This document shows, in pieces, positions 51,014 through 59,875 of a stretch of DNA of 64,000 bases. The DNA lies in the NCBI RefSeq assembly GCF_029946145.1, contig NZ_JAQSDY010000032.1, forward strand, positions 35,480-99,479, read 5' to 3'. The notes beneath the pieces were generated by a model, which saw only the letters and a list, made by a program, of their open reading frames with translations, had not been told where the DNA came from and ran no database searches. Numbering within the stretch: position 1 is the first letter of the stretch; each line of letters begins with the position of its first letter. This stretch comes from Brevundimonas sp. Its GTDB lineage: Bacteria > Pseudomonadota > Alphaproteobacteria > Caulobacterales > Caulobacteraceae. Made by a program: the position numbers and the translations under genes.

Positions 51014-51589
51014 TCATTTCGCGGGTGGCGGGACCCTGAGGAAAAGGATGCGCGCGGCTCCATAGTCCCGCGCGTCCAGCCACTCATAGCCGGGCGTGTC
51101 GATCTCGGGTTCGTCGGAGCCGCGTTCGAAAACAACCACCGCTCCGGGCTTCAGCCAGCCGCCTTCCAGCAGCCGGGCCAGAGTCTGTTCGCCCATCCCC
51201 TTGCGATAGGGCGGATCGAGGAAGGCCAGGTCGAAGGCCTCGCCGTCAGAGCCAGGGCGAATGCCCAGATCGGTCGCGCTGCGCCGGTGTACGCGGGTGC
51301 GGCCCATCAGGCGCCAGGCGTCCGCATTCTCGCGAATGGCGCCCCGGGCGTCCTCGTCGGTCTCGACGAACAGGGCGAAGGCCGCGCCGCGGCTGATGGC
51401 CTCGAAGCCGAGGGCCCCCGAGCCGGCGTACAGGTCCATCACCCGCATCCCCTCCAGCGGCTCGGCCCAGGCGGCGTGTTCCAGCACGTTGAAGATCGCC
51501 TGACGCGCGCGATCGGAGGTCGGGCGCGTGCCCTCCCCCTCCGGCGCGGTAATGGAACGCCCCTTCAGACTGCCTGCGACGATCCGCAC
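51014..51589 (-). CDS. rsmD: 16S rRNA m2G966 methyltransferase
   Basis: MRIVAGSLKGRSITAPEGEGTRPTSDRARQAIFNVLEH; VMDLYAGSGALGFEAISRGA; FLDPPY. Confidence 0.96.
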   Translation of the reverse strand: MRIVAGSLKGRSITAPEGEGTRPTSDRARQAIFNVLEHAAWAEPLEGMRVMDLYAGSGALGFEAISRGAAFALFVETDEDARGAIRENADAWRLMGRTRVHRRSATDLGIRPGSDGEAFDLAFLDPPYRKGMGEQTLARLLEGGWLKPGAVVVFERGSDEPEIDTPGYEWLDARDYGAARILFLRVPPPAK

Positions 51590-51592
51590 GGA

Positions 51593-53053
51593 TCAACCCC
51601 TGGAGCGGGGACCGCGCGGGCTGCCGCGCCCGCCGGCGGGGCCTGCGCCGGGACGCGAACCGCCGGGTTTCGAGAATCCGCCGGGCCGATCACCGGTCTT
51701 GCCCGCAAAGGGCGGCTTGGCGCCCGGCTTGCGGTCGAACGGGCGTTTCTCACCCGACTTCTCGTCGCTGCGCGCCGTCGGACGGGCGCCTGTGCGGGCG
51801 TCGCCGCGGGGACGATCGATGAACTGATCCTCACGGGGCTTGAAGACGCGCTTGGGCCGTTCGCCCGCGGCTTCTGCGCCCTCGGGCCGGGCGCGCGGGG
51901 TGAAGGATTTTTTCGGATGCTCGAACCGCTGAGCCGTCTTGGCCCAGCCCGCCTTTTTCGGCGGACGTGCGGCGCGTTCGGTGGCGGCGTCAGCGGCCGC
52001 CCCGGCCGCGCGGGTGCGGCTGGGCTTGCGCGAGGGATCCGACATGGCCGAACCCGAGGCGCCCTTGACGATCGGGGCCGAGGTGCGACGGCCGGGGATC
52101 GGCGCCGGGGTGGCGACCGTATTGCCTTGGGGCAGGTTCTCGGGGCGGATGTGTTCGGCCAGCATCTCGCGGATCACGCGGGGACCCACCTCCTCGACCG
52201 AACCGGTCGGCAGGGTGCCCAGCTGGAAGGGTCCGTAAGCCAGGCGGATCAACCGGTTCACGGTCAGGCCGAGGTGTTCGAGAACCTTGCGGACCTCGCG
52301 ATTCTTGCCCTCGGTGATCGAGACGCTGATCCACAGGTTGGCGGGGGCGTTCCCCTCGCTCTCCTTGGCCTTGTCCAGCGTCGCCTCGATCGGGCCGTAG
52401 CGGATGCCGTCGACGGTGACGCCGTCCTTGAGCGAATCCAGCTGCAGCTGGCTGACCCGGCCGCGGGCCCGGGCCCGATACTGGCGCACCAGCTCGGTCG
52501 TCGGCAGTTCGAGAGCACGACTCAGCTCGCCGTCATTGGTCAGCAGCAGCAAGCCCTCGGTATTCAGGTCCAGACGTCCGACCGAAATCACGCGCGGCAA
52601 GCCGCTGGGCAGGGCGTCGAACACCGTCGGACGGCCCTGCGGGTCATTGTGCGATGTCATCAGGCCTGCGGGCTTGTTGTAGCGCCAGACGCGGGTGGCC
52701 TGGGCCGAGCCAATCGGCTTGCCGTCGACGGTGATGACGTCGTCACGCGTCACCAGAACGGCGGGCGTGTCGAGGATCTTGCCGTTGACGGCCACCTTGC
52801 CCAGACCGATCAGCCGCTCGACCTCCCGGCGCGAGGCGATGCCGGCGCGGGCCATGGCCTTGGCGATGCGTTCGCTGCGCTTGGGAGCCTCGTCAGCCTT
52901 GGGACCGGGTTTGCCGTCCTTGGAGAAGGGCTTGCCGCCGGGCTTGGGCGGACCCTTTCCGGGGCCCTTGGCGAAGGATTTGCGGGGGCCGTCGCGGCTG
53001 TCGTCTTGACGCGGGCGCGGCTTCTTGTCGTTGTCTCGGGGATGGCTGGCCAT
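51593..53053 (-). CDS. rluB: Pseudouridine synthase RluB/RsuA-like with long basic/disordered tails
   Basis: ERIAKAMARAGIASRREVERLI S4 domain; VGRLDLNTEGLLLLTNDG; EGKNREVRKVLEHLGL; ATG 53053. Confidence 0.92.
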   Translation of the reverse strand: MASHPRDNDKKPRPRQDDSRDGPRKSFAKGPGKGPPKPGGKPFSKDGKPGPKADEAPKRSERIAKAMARAGIASRREVERLIGLGKVAVNGKILDTPAVLVTRDDVITVDGKPIGSAQATRVWRYNKPAGLMTSHNDPQGRPTVFDALPSGLPRVISVGRLDLNTEGLLLLTNDGELSRALELPTTELVRQYRARARGRVSQLQLDSLKDGVTVDGIRYGPIEATLDKAKESEGNAPANLWISVSITEGKNREVRKVLEHLGLTVNRLIRLAYGPFQLGTLPTGSVEEVGPRVIREMLAEHIRPENLPQGNTVATPAPIPGRRTSAPIVKGASGSAMSDPSRKPSRTRAAGAAADAATERAARPPKKAGWAKTAQRFEHPKKSFTPRARPEGAEAAGERPKRVFKPREDQFIDRPRGDARTGARPTARSDEKSGEKRPFDRKPGAKPPFAGKTGDRPGGFSKPGGSRPGAGPAGGRGSPRGPRSRG

Positions 53054-53527
53054 GATGAGCGGTTCATGCACATGGCCTTGGCGTGTGCGCAAGCGGCGGC
53101 GGACGCGGGAGAGACTCCCGTGGGCTGCGTGATCGTCGATGAAACCACTGGCGAAGTGGTCGCCGAGGGCCGAAACAGCCCGATAGGCGCACACGATCCG
53201 ACGGCCCACGCCGAGATCGCGGCGATGCGGGCGGCCGGGGCGAAGCTGGGAAATTATCGTCTGACGGGCCTGACCCTCTATGTGACGCTGGAACCCTGCG
53301 CCATGTGCGCCGGGGCCATCAGCCACGCGCGTATCGGCCGGGTCGTCTGGGGCGCCGACGACCCCAAGGGCGGCGCGGTGGCGCATGGCCCCCGCTTCTT
53401 CGAACAGCCGACCTGTCACTGGAAACCCGCCATCAAGGGCGGGGTGCTGGCATCCGAGGGTGGCGACCTCTTACGGAGTTTTTTCCGCGCCCGGCGCAAA
53501 GGAACGGCAGCGCCCGACGTACGTTAG
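53042..53527 (+). CDS. tadA: tRNA adenosine(34) deaminase
   Basis: ATG 53042 MAGHDERFMHMALACAQAAADAGETPVGCVIVD; HAEIAAMRAA; LEPCAMCAGAISHARI. Confidence 0.93.
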   Translation: MAGHDERFMHMALACAQAAADAGETPVGCVIVDETTGEVVAEGRNSPIGAHDPTAHAEIAAMRAAGAKLGNYRLTGLTLYVTLEPCAMCAGAISHARIGRVVWGADDPKGGAVAHGPRFFEQPTCHWKPAIKGGVLASEGGDLLRSFFRARRKGTAAPDVR

Positions 53528-53568
53528 TCCGCCCGTGGGGCCACGGCTCCGCTTGTTCGAAAGTCTGC

Positions 53569-53970
53569 ATGAAGCTCCTGGTCCTCGCCACCGCCTGTAT
53601 CGCCCTGGCCGCCTGCGGTCAGAAGCCGAAGGATGCGCCGACCGACGGGGATTCAGTGCGCGAGCGGGCGCAGGAGGCCCAGACAGCGCGCCGCCGCACG
53701 GGCGCCGAAGCGCAGGACCGAGCCCTGAACCGCGTCATTCGGACCGTCTATCTCTGCAACAACAGCGAGCGCCTGTCGGTCGATTTCGACAATCCTCGCC
53801 AGATGGCGACGGTCCGCAACTCCAGCGGCGAGGCGGTCGATCTGTTCCAGGAGCGGGCCGAGGACGGCATCTGGTATCGCGCGTCCGGCTACGAACTGCG
53901 CGGCAGGGGCGTGATGGCGACCTGGACGTCGGAAGGCCGCGACCCCACTGACTGCCGGGCGGTCGACTGA
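53569..53970 (+). CDS. Lipoprotein, MliC-like (membrane-bound lysozyme inhibitor) domain
   Basis: Lipobox ALAAC; VYLCNNSERLSVDFDNPRQMATVRNSSGEAVDLFQ...YELRGRGVMATWTSEG. Confidence 0.68.
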   Translation: MKLLVLATACIALAACGQKPKDAPTDGDSVRERAQEAQTARRRTGAEAQDRALNRVIRTVYLCNNSERLSVDFDNPRQMATVRNSSGEAVDLFQERAEDGIWYRASGYELRGRGVMATWTSEGRDPTDCRAVD

Positions 53971-53974
53971 CGGC

Positions 53975-54436
53975 TCAGAGCCGCTTGGAATAAATCAGAA
54001 ATTCCGAACGTTTCGCTACAGCGTCGTACAGAAGCATGGCTGTACGATTGGTCTCGTGAGTTTGCCAGTACACGCGGCCCGCCCCGGCCGCCTTCGCGTC
54101 CTCGTACACCCGTTCAATCAGCGCCCGGCCGACGCCCTTGCCCCGCGCCGCGTCGGCGGTGAACAGGTCCTGCATGTAGCAGGTCGGGCCAATCGCGGTG
54201 GTGCTGCGATGATACAGATAGTGGGCCAGACCCAGCAGCTCATCTCCGTGCTGGGCGACCAGGGCCTGCACAGGCTCGGCGGGATCCATGAAACGGGCCC
54301 AGGTCGTTTGCGTGACTTCCCCGGGCAGCGCGGAGACGCCCGTCCGACCGTAGAAGGCATTGTAGCCCTCCCATAGGGGCAGCCAGCGAACGTGGTCTCC
54401 GGCTTCAAGCGGGCGAATGATCAGACCGCCCATCAC
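53975..54436 (-). CDS. GNAT family N-acetyltransferase
   Basis: MQDLFTADAARGKGVGRALIERVYEDAKAAGAGRVYWQTHETNRTAMLLYD. Confidence 0.92.
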   Translation of the reverse strand: MMGGLIIRPLEAGDHVRWLPLWEGYNAFYGRTGVSALPGEVTQTTWARFMDPAEPVQALVAQHGDELLGLAHYLYHRSTTAIGPTCYMQDLFTADAARGKGVGRALIERVYEDAKAAGAGRVYWQTHETNRTAMLLYDAVAKRSEFLIYSKRL

Positions 54437-55047
54437 GAGCGCACCACGTCAAATGCCGCCAGCCGGGTATCCAGCCGCTCCCGCACGTCGGGCCAGTCCT
54501 CGTCCAGGATAGCGAACTGGGCGGTGTCGCGGATGCGGCCCTTCCAGGTGATCTTGTGCTTGCGCAGCAGGCCCTCGTCGCGCGCGCCCAGCTTGCGGAT
54601 GGCGGCCTGGCTGGCGGGGTTGACGGCGTCGGTGATGATCTCCACCCGCACGGCGCCCGCGTCGAAGGCGTGGCCCAGCAGCAGGCGCTTGCAGGACGGA
54701 TTGACGGGACCGCCCCGCGCATCCGGCCGGTAGAATGTCGAGCCGATCTCGCAACGCCGGTAGTCCGGCTTGATCTCATAGAGGCTGGTCGTACCGATGA
54801 CAGCGCCGTCGGAGGCGCGGCGGACGGCCCAGGCGATCCGGGTCCCCTGCTCCATCGTGGCGAGCGCCGAGCGCCACCAGCCGTCGAAATGCGGACCGTA
54901 GGCGGCGCCCACCATGATGTCCCAGGACGGGGCGTCGCAGTCCAGCGCCGCGCGGACTTCGGCCTCCAGGGCCGGCGTAAACGGATCAAGCCGGACGAGC
55001 CGGTTTTCGAGCGGAACAACCGCCAGCGTCATGCGGGCCATGCTCAC
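54433..55047 (-). CDS. GNAT family N-acetyltransferase (RimJ/RimL type)
   Basis: [71 protein letters not shown]. Confidence 0.93.
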   Translation of the reverse strand: MSMARMTLAVVPLENRLVRLDPFTPALEAEVRAALDCDAPSWDIMVGAAYGPHFDGWWRSALATMEQGTRIAWAVRRASDGAVIGTTSLYEIKPDYRRCEIGSTFYRPDARGGPVNPSCKRLLLGHAFDAGAVRVEIITDAVNPASQAAIRKLGARDEGLLRKHKITWKGRIRDTAQFAILDEDWPDVRERLDTRLAAFDVVRS

Positions 55048-56150
55048 GCGGCGCCCTCTGCCTTCAGGAAAGCGGTCACGACGGGCCGGTCGACGGCCCT
55101 GTCGACAAAGGCGTCACCGATGGCGCGGGCGAGGATCAGCGTCAGCCGTCCGCCCTCGGCCTTCTTGTCCCCGGCCATGCGGGCCAGCAGGCGGTCGGCG
55201 CTGAAGGCGCCGGCGTGCTCCAGCCGCGTGGGCAGGCCGGCGGCGGCGATGACGGTCTCGACCCGCTCCGCCTCGGCGGCGGCGCACAGGCCCCGGGCGG
55301 CGGAGAAGCGGAAGGCCAGGGCACAACCGAGAGCAACCGCCTCACCGTGGGTCAGGGCGTCCTCGTCAAAGCCCAGTTCGGCCTCAATGGCGTGGCCGAA
55401 GGTGTGGCCGAGGTTCAGCAGGGCGCGGCGGCCCGCTTCCTTCTCGTCCTCGCCGACGATGGCGCTCTTGATCTCGACCGAATGGACGACCGCGCGGGTC
55501 AGGGCGGCAGGATCGCCCTTGGCGCCGACGGCCCCGTCGCCCGCCAGCCAGTCGAAGAAAGCGGTGTCGCAGATCAGGCCGTGCTTCAACACCTCGGCCC
55601 AGCCAGAGCGCAGCTGGCGCTCCGGCAAGGTGGCCAGCAGGTCGATGTCGACCACCACCATGCGGGGCTGGTGAAAGGCGCCGACCAGGTTCTTGCCGCG
55701 CGGGGTGTCGATGGCCGTCTTGCCGCCGACCGAGGAATCGACCTGGGCCAGCAGCGTCGTCGGCACCTGGACGACGTCGATGCCGCGCATGTAGAGGGCC
55801 GCCGCCAGTCCGGCCAGATCGCCCACCACGCCACCGCCCAGGGCGATGATCAGGTCGCGCCGGTCCAGCCCGAAGGCGAGCAACCGGTCGATCACCCGCT
55901 CCAGCTCGGCGAACGACTTGGAGTTCTCGCCTGGCGGTATGGTCAGCAGCCGACCCCGAACCCCCGCGGCCTGCAAGGACGCCAGGGCGGCGGGGCCGTG
56001 CAGCCCCGCTACCGTCTCGTCGGTGATGATCACGGTGCGGCCCCGGACCAGCGGCGCGACGCGGACGCCCAGTTCGGCCAGCAGGCCGCGACCGATGACC
56101 ACGTCATAGGGTTCGAAACGCGCGCCGCGGACCGACAGGGTCGTGGTCAT
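55044..56150 (-). CDS. aroB: 3-dehydroquinate synthase
   Basis: [60 protein letters not shown]. Confidence 0.98.
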   Translation of the reverse strand: MTTTLSVRGARFEPYDVVIGRGLLAELGVRVAPLVRGRTVIITDETVAGLHGPAALASLQAAGVRGRLLTIPPGENSKSFAELERVIDRLLAFGLDRRDLIIALGGGVVGDLAGLAAALYMRGIDVVQVPTTLLAQVDSSVGGKTAIDTPRGKNLVGAFHQPRMVVVDIDLLATLPERQLRSGWAEVLKHGLICDTAFFDWLAGDGAVGAKGDPAALTRAVVHSVEIKSAIVGEDEKEAGRRALLNLGHTFGHAIEAELGFDEDALTHGEAVALGCALAFRFSAARGLCAAAEAERVETVIAAAGLPTRLEHAGAFSADRLLARMAGDKKAEGGRLTLILARAIGDAFVDRAVDRPVVTAFLKAEGAA

Positions 56151-56749
56151 GCCGCGGTCTCCGCCCAGTAAGCGTCCAGCGCCCGCACGATCGCTTCAAC
56201 CGCCTCGGCGTGGGCCCCGGTGGCGACGTCGACCGTGACGTCGGCCAGGCCGTAGAACGGATAGCGGACCTCGGCCATGGCGGTCAGGGCCTGCAGCGGA
56301 TCCCGGCCACGCAGCAGGGGGCGGGTGTCGCGGCGCTGCACCCGTTCGGCGACGGTCTTCAGGTCGGCGCGCATCCAGACGGTGACGGCCCGCGCCTTGA
56401 GCGCGGCGCGGGTGTCCTCGTTCAGGATCGCCCCGCCGCCGGTCGCCAGCACCATGCGTGGGCCCTCAAGGAGCCGCTTCATCACGCGGGCCTCCCCGGC
56501 GCGAAACTCGGCCTCTCCCAGGCTGGCGAAGATGTCCGACACGGTCATGCCAGCCGCGGCTTCGATCTCCACATCCCCGTCGGCGAACGGCAGACCGAGG
56601 CGTTTGGCCAGACGCCGTCCGACGGTCGATTTGCCCACGCCCATCAGCCCGACCAGGGCTATGGTGCGTTCATGGACGGGAATCGTCAGGGCATGGCTCA
56701 CGCGCGGCCTCGCGGGCGGCTGGACGACGGACGGGGCGCGGACAGGCAC
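56147..56749 (-). CDS. aroK: Shikimate kinase
   Basis: [48 protein letters not shown]; start possibly internal. Confidence 0.95.
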   Translation of the reverse strand: MPVRAPSVVQPPARPRVSHALTIPVHERTIALVGLMGVGKSTVGRRLAKRLGLPFADGDVEIEAAAGMTVSDIFASLGEAEFRAGEARVMKRLLEGPRMVLATGGGAILNEDTRAALKARAVTVWMRADLKTVAERVQRRDTRPLLRGRDPLQALTAMAEVRYPFYGLADVTVDVATGAHAEAVEAIVRALDAYWAETAA

Positions 56750-56805
56750 GGCATGACAACCTCATCCTCTACACCAAGCGCCGCCGTCGGGAAGCGCCAC
56801 GACGC

Positions 56806-57705
56806 ATGAGCACGCCGCAGATCGAAGCCTTTCTGGAGATGATGGCCGTCGAGCGGGACGCCTCGCCCCATACCCTGTCGGCCTATGGCCGCGACCTGGC
56901 CGACGCCGAGGGGAGCGTCGATGGCGGGCTGATGCGCGGGGACGAGGCGGGGCTGGAAGCCTGGTACGCCGGGCTCGCGCTACAGGGCCTGTCGCCGGCG
57001 ACGCAGGCGCGGCGACGGTCGGCCGTGCGACAGTTCTACCGGTTCGCCCTGGGGGAAGGCTGGCGCGCCGACGACCCCTCGCGGCGGCTGGACGCTCCGA
57101 AACAGGGCCGCAGTTTGCCGCGGACCCTGTCGGGCGAGGAAATCGGGCGACTGCTGACCGCCGCGTCCGCTCATGACGGCGCCGCGGGCCTGCGAATGGT
57201 GGCGCTGGTGGAGCTGGCCTATGCGTCCGGGCTTCGAGTGTCCGAACTGCTGGGCCTGCGGCTGGAGGCGGTGCGCCGCGACCCGGCGTGGCTGATCGTC
57301 CGCGGCAAGGGCGGCAAGGAGCGGCTGGCGCCGCTCAACGCGCCGGCGCGGGAGGCGCTCAAGGCCTGGCTGGTCGCACGGGACGCCGCCCGGCCGGAAA
57401 AGACGCCGGACAGTCCGTGGTTGTTCCCGTCGTCGGCGGCCAGGGGTCACCTGACCCCCCGCCGCTTCGCCCAACTTCTGGATCAGGCAGCCGTGGACGC
57501 GGGGATCGACCCTGCCCGGGTCAGCCCGCATGTCCTGCGCCACGCCTTCGCCACCCATCTGCTGGACGGCGGAGCCGACCTGCGGGTGGTGCAGACCCTG
57601 CTGGGCCATGCCGACATCGCCACGACCCAGATCTACACTCACGTCGCCACCGACCGGCTGGCGCAGGTGGTCAAAAGCAAACACCCTCTTGCGCGGGATG
57701 ACTGA
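56806..57705 (+). CDS. xerD: Tyrosine recombinase XerD
   Basis: ATG 56806; SPHTLSAYGRDLADAEG; ELAYASGLRVSELLGL; HVLRHAFATHLLDGGADLRVVQTLLGHADIATTQIYTHVA. Confidence 0.94.
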   Translation: MSTPQIEAFLEMMAVERDASPHTLSAYGRDLADAEGSVDGGLMRGDEAGLEAWYAGLALQGLSPATQARRRSAVRQFYRFALGEGWRADDPSRRLDAPKQGRSLPRTLSGEEIGRLLTAASAHDGAAGLRMVALVELAYASGLRVSELLGLRLEAVRRDPAWLIVRGKGGKERLAPLNAPAREALKAWLVARDAARPEKTPDSPWLFPSSAARGHLTPRRFAQLLDQAAVDAGIDPARVSPHVLRHAFATHLLDGGADLRVVQTLLGHADIATTQIYTHVATDRLAQVVKSKHPLARDD

Positions 57706-57788
57706 ACCGTAGCTTGCTCCCCGGCGTTGACCTGACTAGGTTCCGCCGCCTTCCGATGCGCCACGGGCGCGCCTGTTCCGGACGCCTT

Positions 57789-58739
57789 ATGGCCGTGCAC
57801 TACCTCGAGTTCGAAAAACCGATCGCCGATCTGGAGGCGAAGATCGAGGAGCTGAATCTGCTCTCCTCGACCTCCGGCTCGTTCGACGCCGAGGTGGAAG
57901 GTCTGCGCCAGAAGGCCGAGCAGCTGCGCAAGAAGACCTATGCCAGCCTCGATCCGTGGATGAAGACCCAGGTCGCGCGGCACCCCCAACGGCCGCATTT
58001 CGTCGATTACGTCGAGGGCCTGTTCACAGACTTCGTCGAGCTGAAGGGCGACCGTCAGTTCGGGGATGATCAGGCCATCCTGGGCGGCCTCGCCCGCTTC
58101 CGGGGCGAGCCCGTCGTGCTGATGGGCCATGAGAAGGGCTATGACACCCAGACGCGGGTGGTCCACAATTTCGGCATGGCCCGGCCCGAGGGCTATCGCA
58201 AGGCGGTGCGGCTTATGGATCTGGCCGAACAGTATGGTCTGCCCGTCCTGACATTCGTCGACACGGCCGGCGCCTATCCCGGCCTGGGCGCCGAGGAGCG
58301 CGGCCAGGCCGAGGCCATCGCCCGTTCGACCGAACGTTGTCTGACGCTTGGCGTCCCCTCGATCGCGACCATCACCGGCGAGGGCGGCTCGGGCGGGGCC
58401 ATCGCCATCGCCGCGGCGGGCCGCGTGCTGATGCTGGAGCATTCGATCTATTCGGTGATCTCGCCGGAAGGCGCGGCGGGCATCCTGTGGCGCGACGGCG
58501 CCCGCGCCCGCGACGCGGCCATGGCCATGAAGATCACGGCCCCCGACCTGCTCGAGCTCAAGATCGTCGACCGGATCATTCCCGAGCCGATCGGCGGGGC
58601 CCATGCCGACCGCGAAGCGGCGATCGCGACGGTGGGCGACGTGCTGGCGGAGGAGCTGAAAGCCCTGTCCGGAATGACCCCCGAGCAGCTGCGCAAGGCG
58701 CGCGCGGACCGCTTTTACGCGATCGGTCGCGCAAGCTGA
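57789..58739 (+). CDS. accA: Acetyl-CoA carboxylase carboxyltransferase subunit alpha
   Basis: ATG 57789 MAVHYLEFEKPIADLEAKIEEL; GDRQFGDDQAILGGLARF; GEGGSGGAIAIAAAGRVLMLEHSIYSVISPEGAA. Confidence 0.98.
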   Translation: MAVHYLEFEKPIADLEAKIEELNLLSSTSGSFDAEVEGLRQKAEQLRKKTYASLDPWMKTQVARHPQRPHFVDYVEGLFTDFVELKGDRQFGDDQAILGGLARFRGEPVVLMGHEKGYDTQTRVVHNFGMARPEGYRKAVRLMDLAEQYGLPVLTFVDTAGAYPGLGAEERGQAEAIARSTERCLTLGVPSIATITGEGGSGGAIAIAAAGRVLMLEHSIYSVISPEGAAGILWRDGARARDAAMAMKITAPDLLELKIVDRIIPEPIGGAHADREAAIATVGDVLAEELKALSGMTPEQLRKARADRFYAIGRAS

Positions 58740-58812
58740 CGTTAACCACTCCTTCTACTCTGGCGTGCCATTCGACACGGTGGCGGGCGATTAGTACCGG
58801 GTCGCCAGTGGG

Positions 58813-59397
58813 ATGGTCACTATGGGCAGTGTCGGCGAGTCCCTTCGCGAAAGCGCGGTCATCAACCTGACCTCCGCCACGACGATGGTGGTCGATGATT
58901 CCCCGTTCGGGCTCGACCTGACGTGTCAGGCCCTCCGGGGCTTCGGCATCCGGACCAGCTACACCTGCCAAAGCGCCGCGGAGGCCATGGAGATCCTGGC
59001 CGACCAGCCCATCGACCTTCTGGTTGTGGATTGCGAAATGCCCAGCGTCGACGGTTACGAGCTGGTCCGCTGGCTGCGCCGCTCGGCCCAGACGAACGCC
59101 ATGGCGCCCGTCATCATGACCGCCGCCCACATGCGCCGCTCCAAGATCGCGGAAGCGCGAGATTGCGGCGCGAACTTCGTGGTCACAAAGCCGTTCAGCG
59201 CCTCGACCCTGCTTGAACGAATCGTCTGGGTGGCCCGTGATGTGCGTCCGTTCCTGGAGGTCGGAGACTATTTCGGCCCGGATCGCCGCTTCCGCGAAGG
59301 GCCCCCGCCCACAGAGGAACGGCGCGCCGCCGTTATCCGCAAGGCGGCTTTTGATGCAGAACAGGCCTCGCGGGCGGCCGCAAAAGACGACGCATAA
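58813..59397 (+). CDS. Single-domain response regulator (CheY-like receiver)
   Basis: MVVDDSPFGLDL, LLVVDCEMPSVDGYELVRWLR, VVTKPFSASTL. Confidence 0.92.
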   Translation: MVTMGSVGESLRESAVINLTSATTMVVDDSPFGLDLTCQALRGFGIRTSYTCQSAAEAMEILADQPIDLLVVDCEMPSVDGYELVRWLRRSAQTNAMAPVIMTAAHMRRSKIAEARDCGANFVVTKPFSASTLLERIVWVARDVRPFLEVGDYFGPDRRFREGPPPTEERRAAVIRKAAFDAEQASRAAAKDDA

Positions 59398-59871
59398 ATG
59401 GCAGTCATTACCCACGCCCGGACCCGGTCCAAACTCTCGAAAATGATCGACTCGCCCGGCGGCGTCAGTGTCGGCGTGGCCCTGGCCCAGGCTCGCGCCA
59501 ACATCGAATCGAAACGGGCCGAGGCGATGGCGGTCGTGGAGGTTCAGATCGCCGCCCTCGAAGCGGTGGTCCCACCCGCCAACCTCGAGGAACAGGGCTT
59601 TCGGCTGAACGAGGCCTATCGCGCGGCCAACGCCGTGATCGACGCGGCCAGTCCGTTCGAGCTGCTGGACCTGTGCAACGCCGCCAGCGGCCTGTGCGAC
59701 CTGATCGACGGCGCTCCGGCCAACCAGACCTTCGACTGGCGCATCGTCACCGTTCATGCCCGCTCGCTGCGCCTGCTGCAGACCCTGCCGGTAGAGGAAG
59801 CGGCGGCCCGGGCGACGGTCCTCGACAGCCTGAAGCTGGTGGCGGACCGAAAGCTGCCGCCCAAGGCCTGA
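59398..59871 (+). CDS. Hypothetical protein immediately downstream of the response regulator
   Basis: ATG directly abuts the RR stop codon (TAAATG); 157 aa, largely helical, no motif recognised. Confidence 0.8.
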   Translation: MAVITHARTRSKLSKMIDSPGGVSVGVALAQARANIESKRAEAMAVVEVQIAALEAVVPPANLEEQGFRLNEAYRAANAVIDAASPFELLDLCNAASGLCDLIDGAPANQTFDWRIVTVHARSLRLLQTLPVEEAAARATVLDSLKLVADRKLPPKA

Positions 59872-59875
59872 CACC

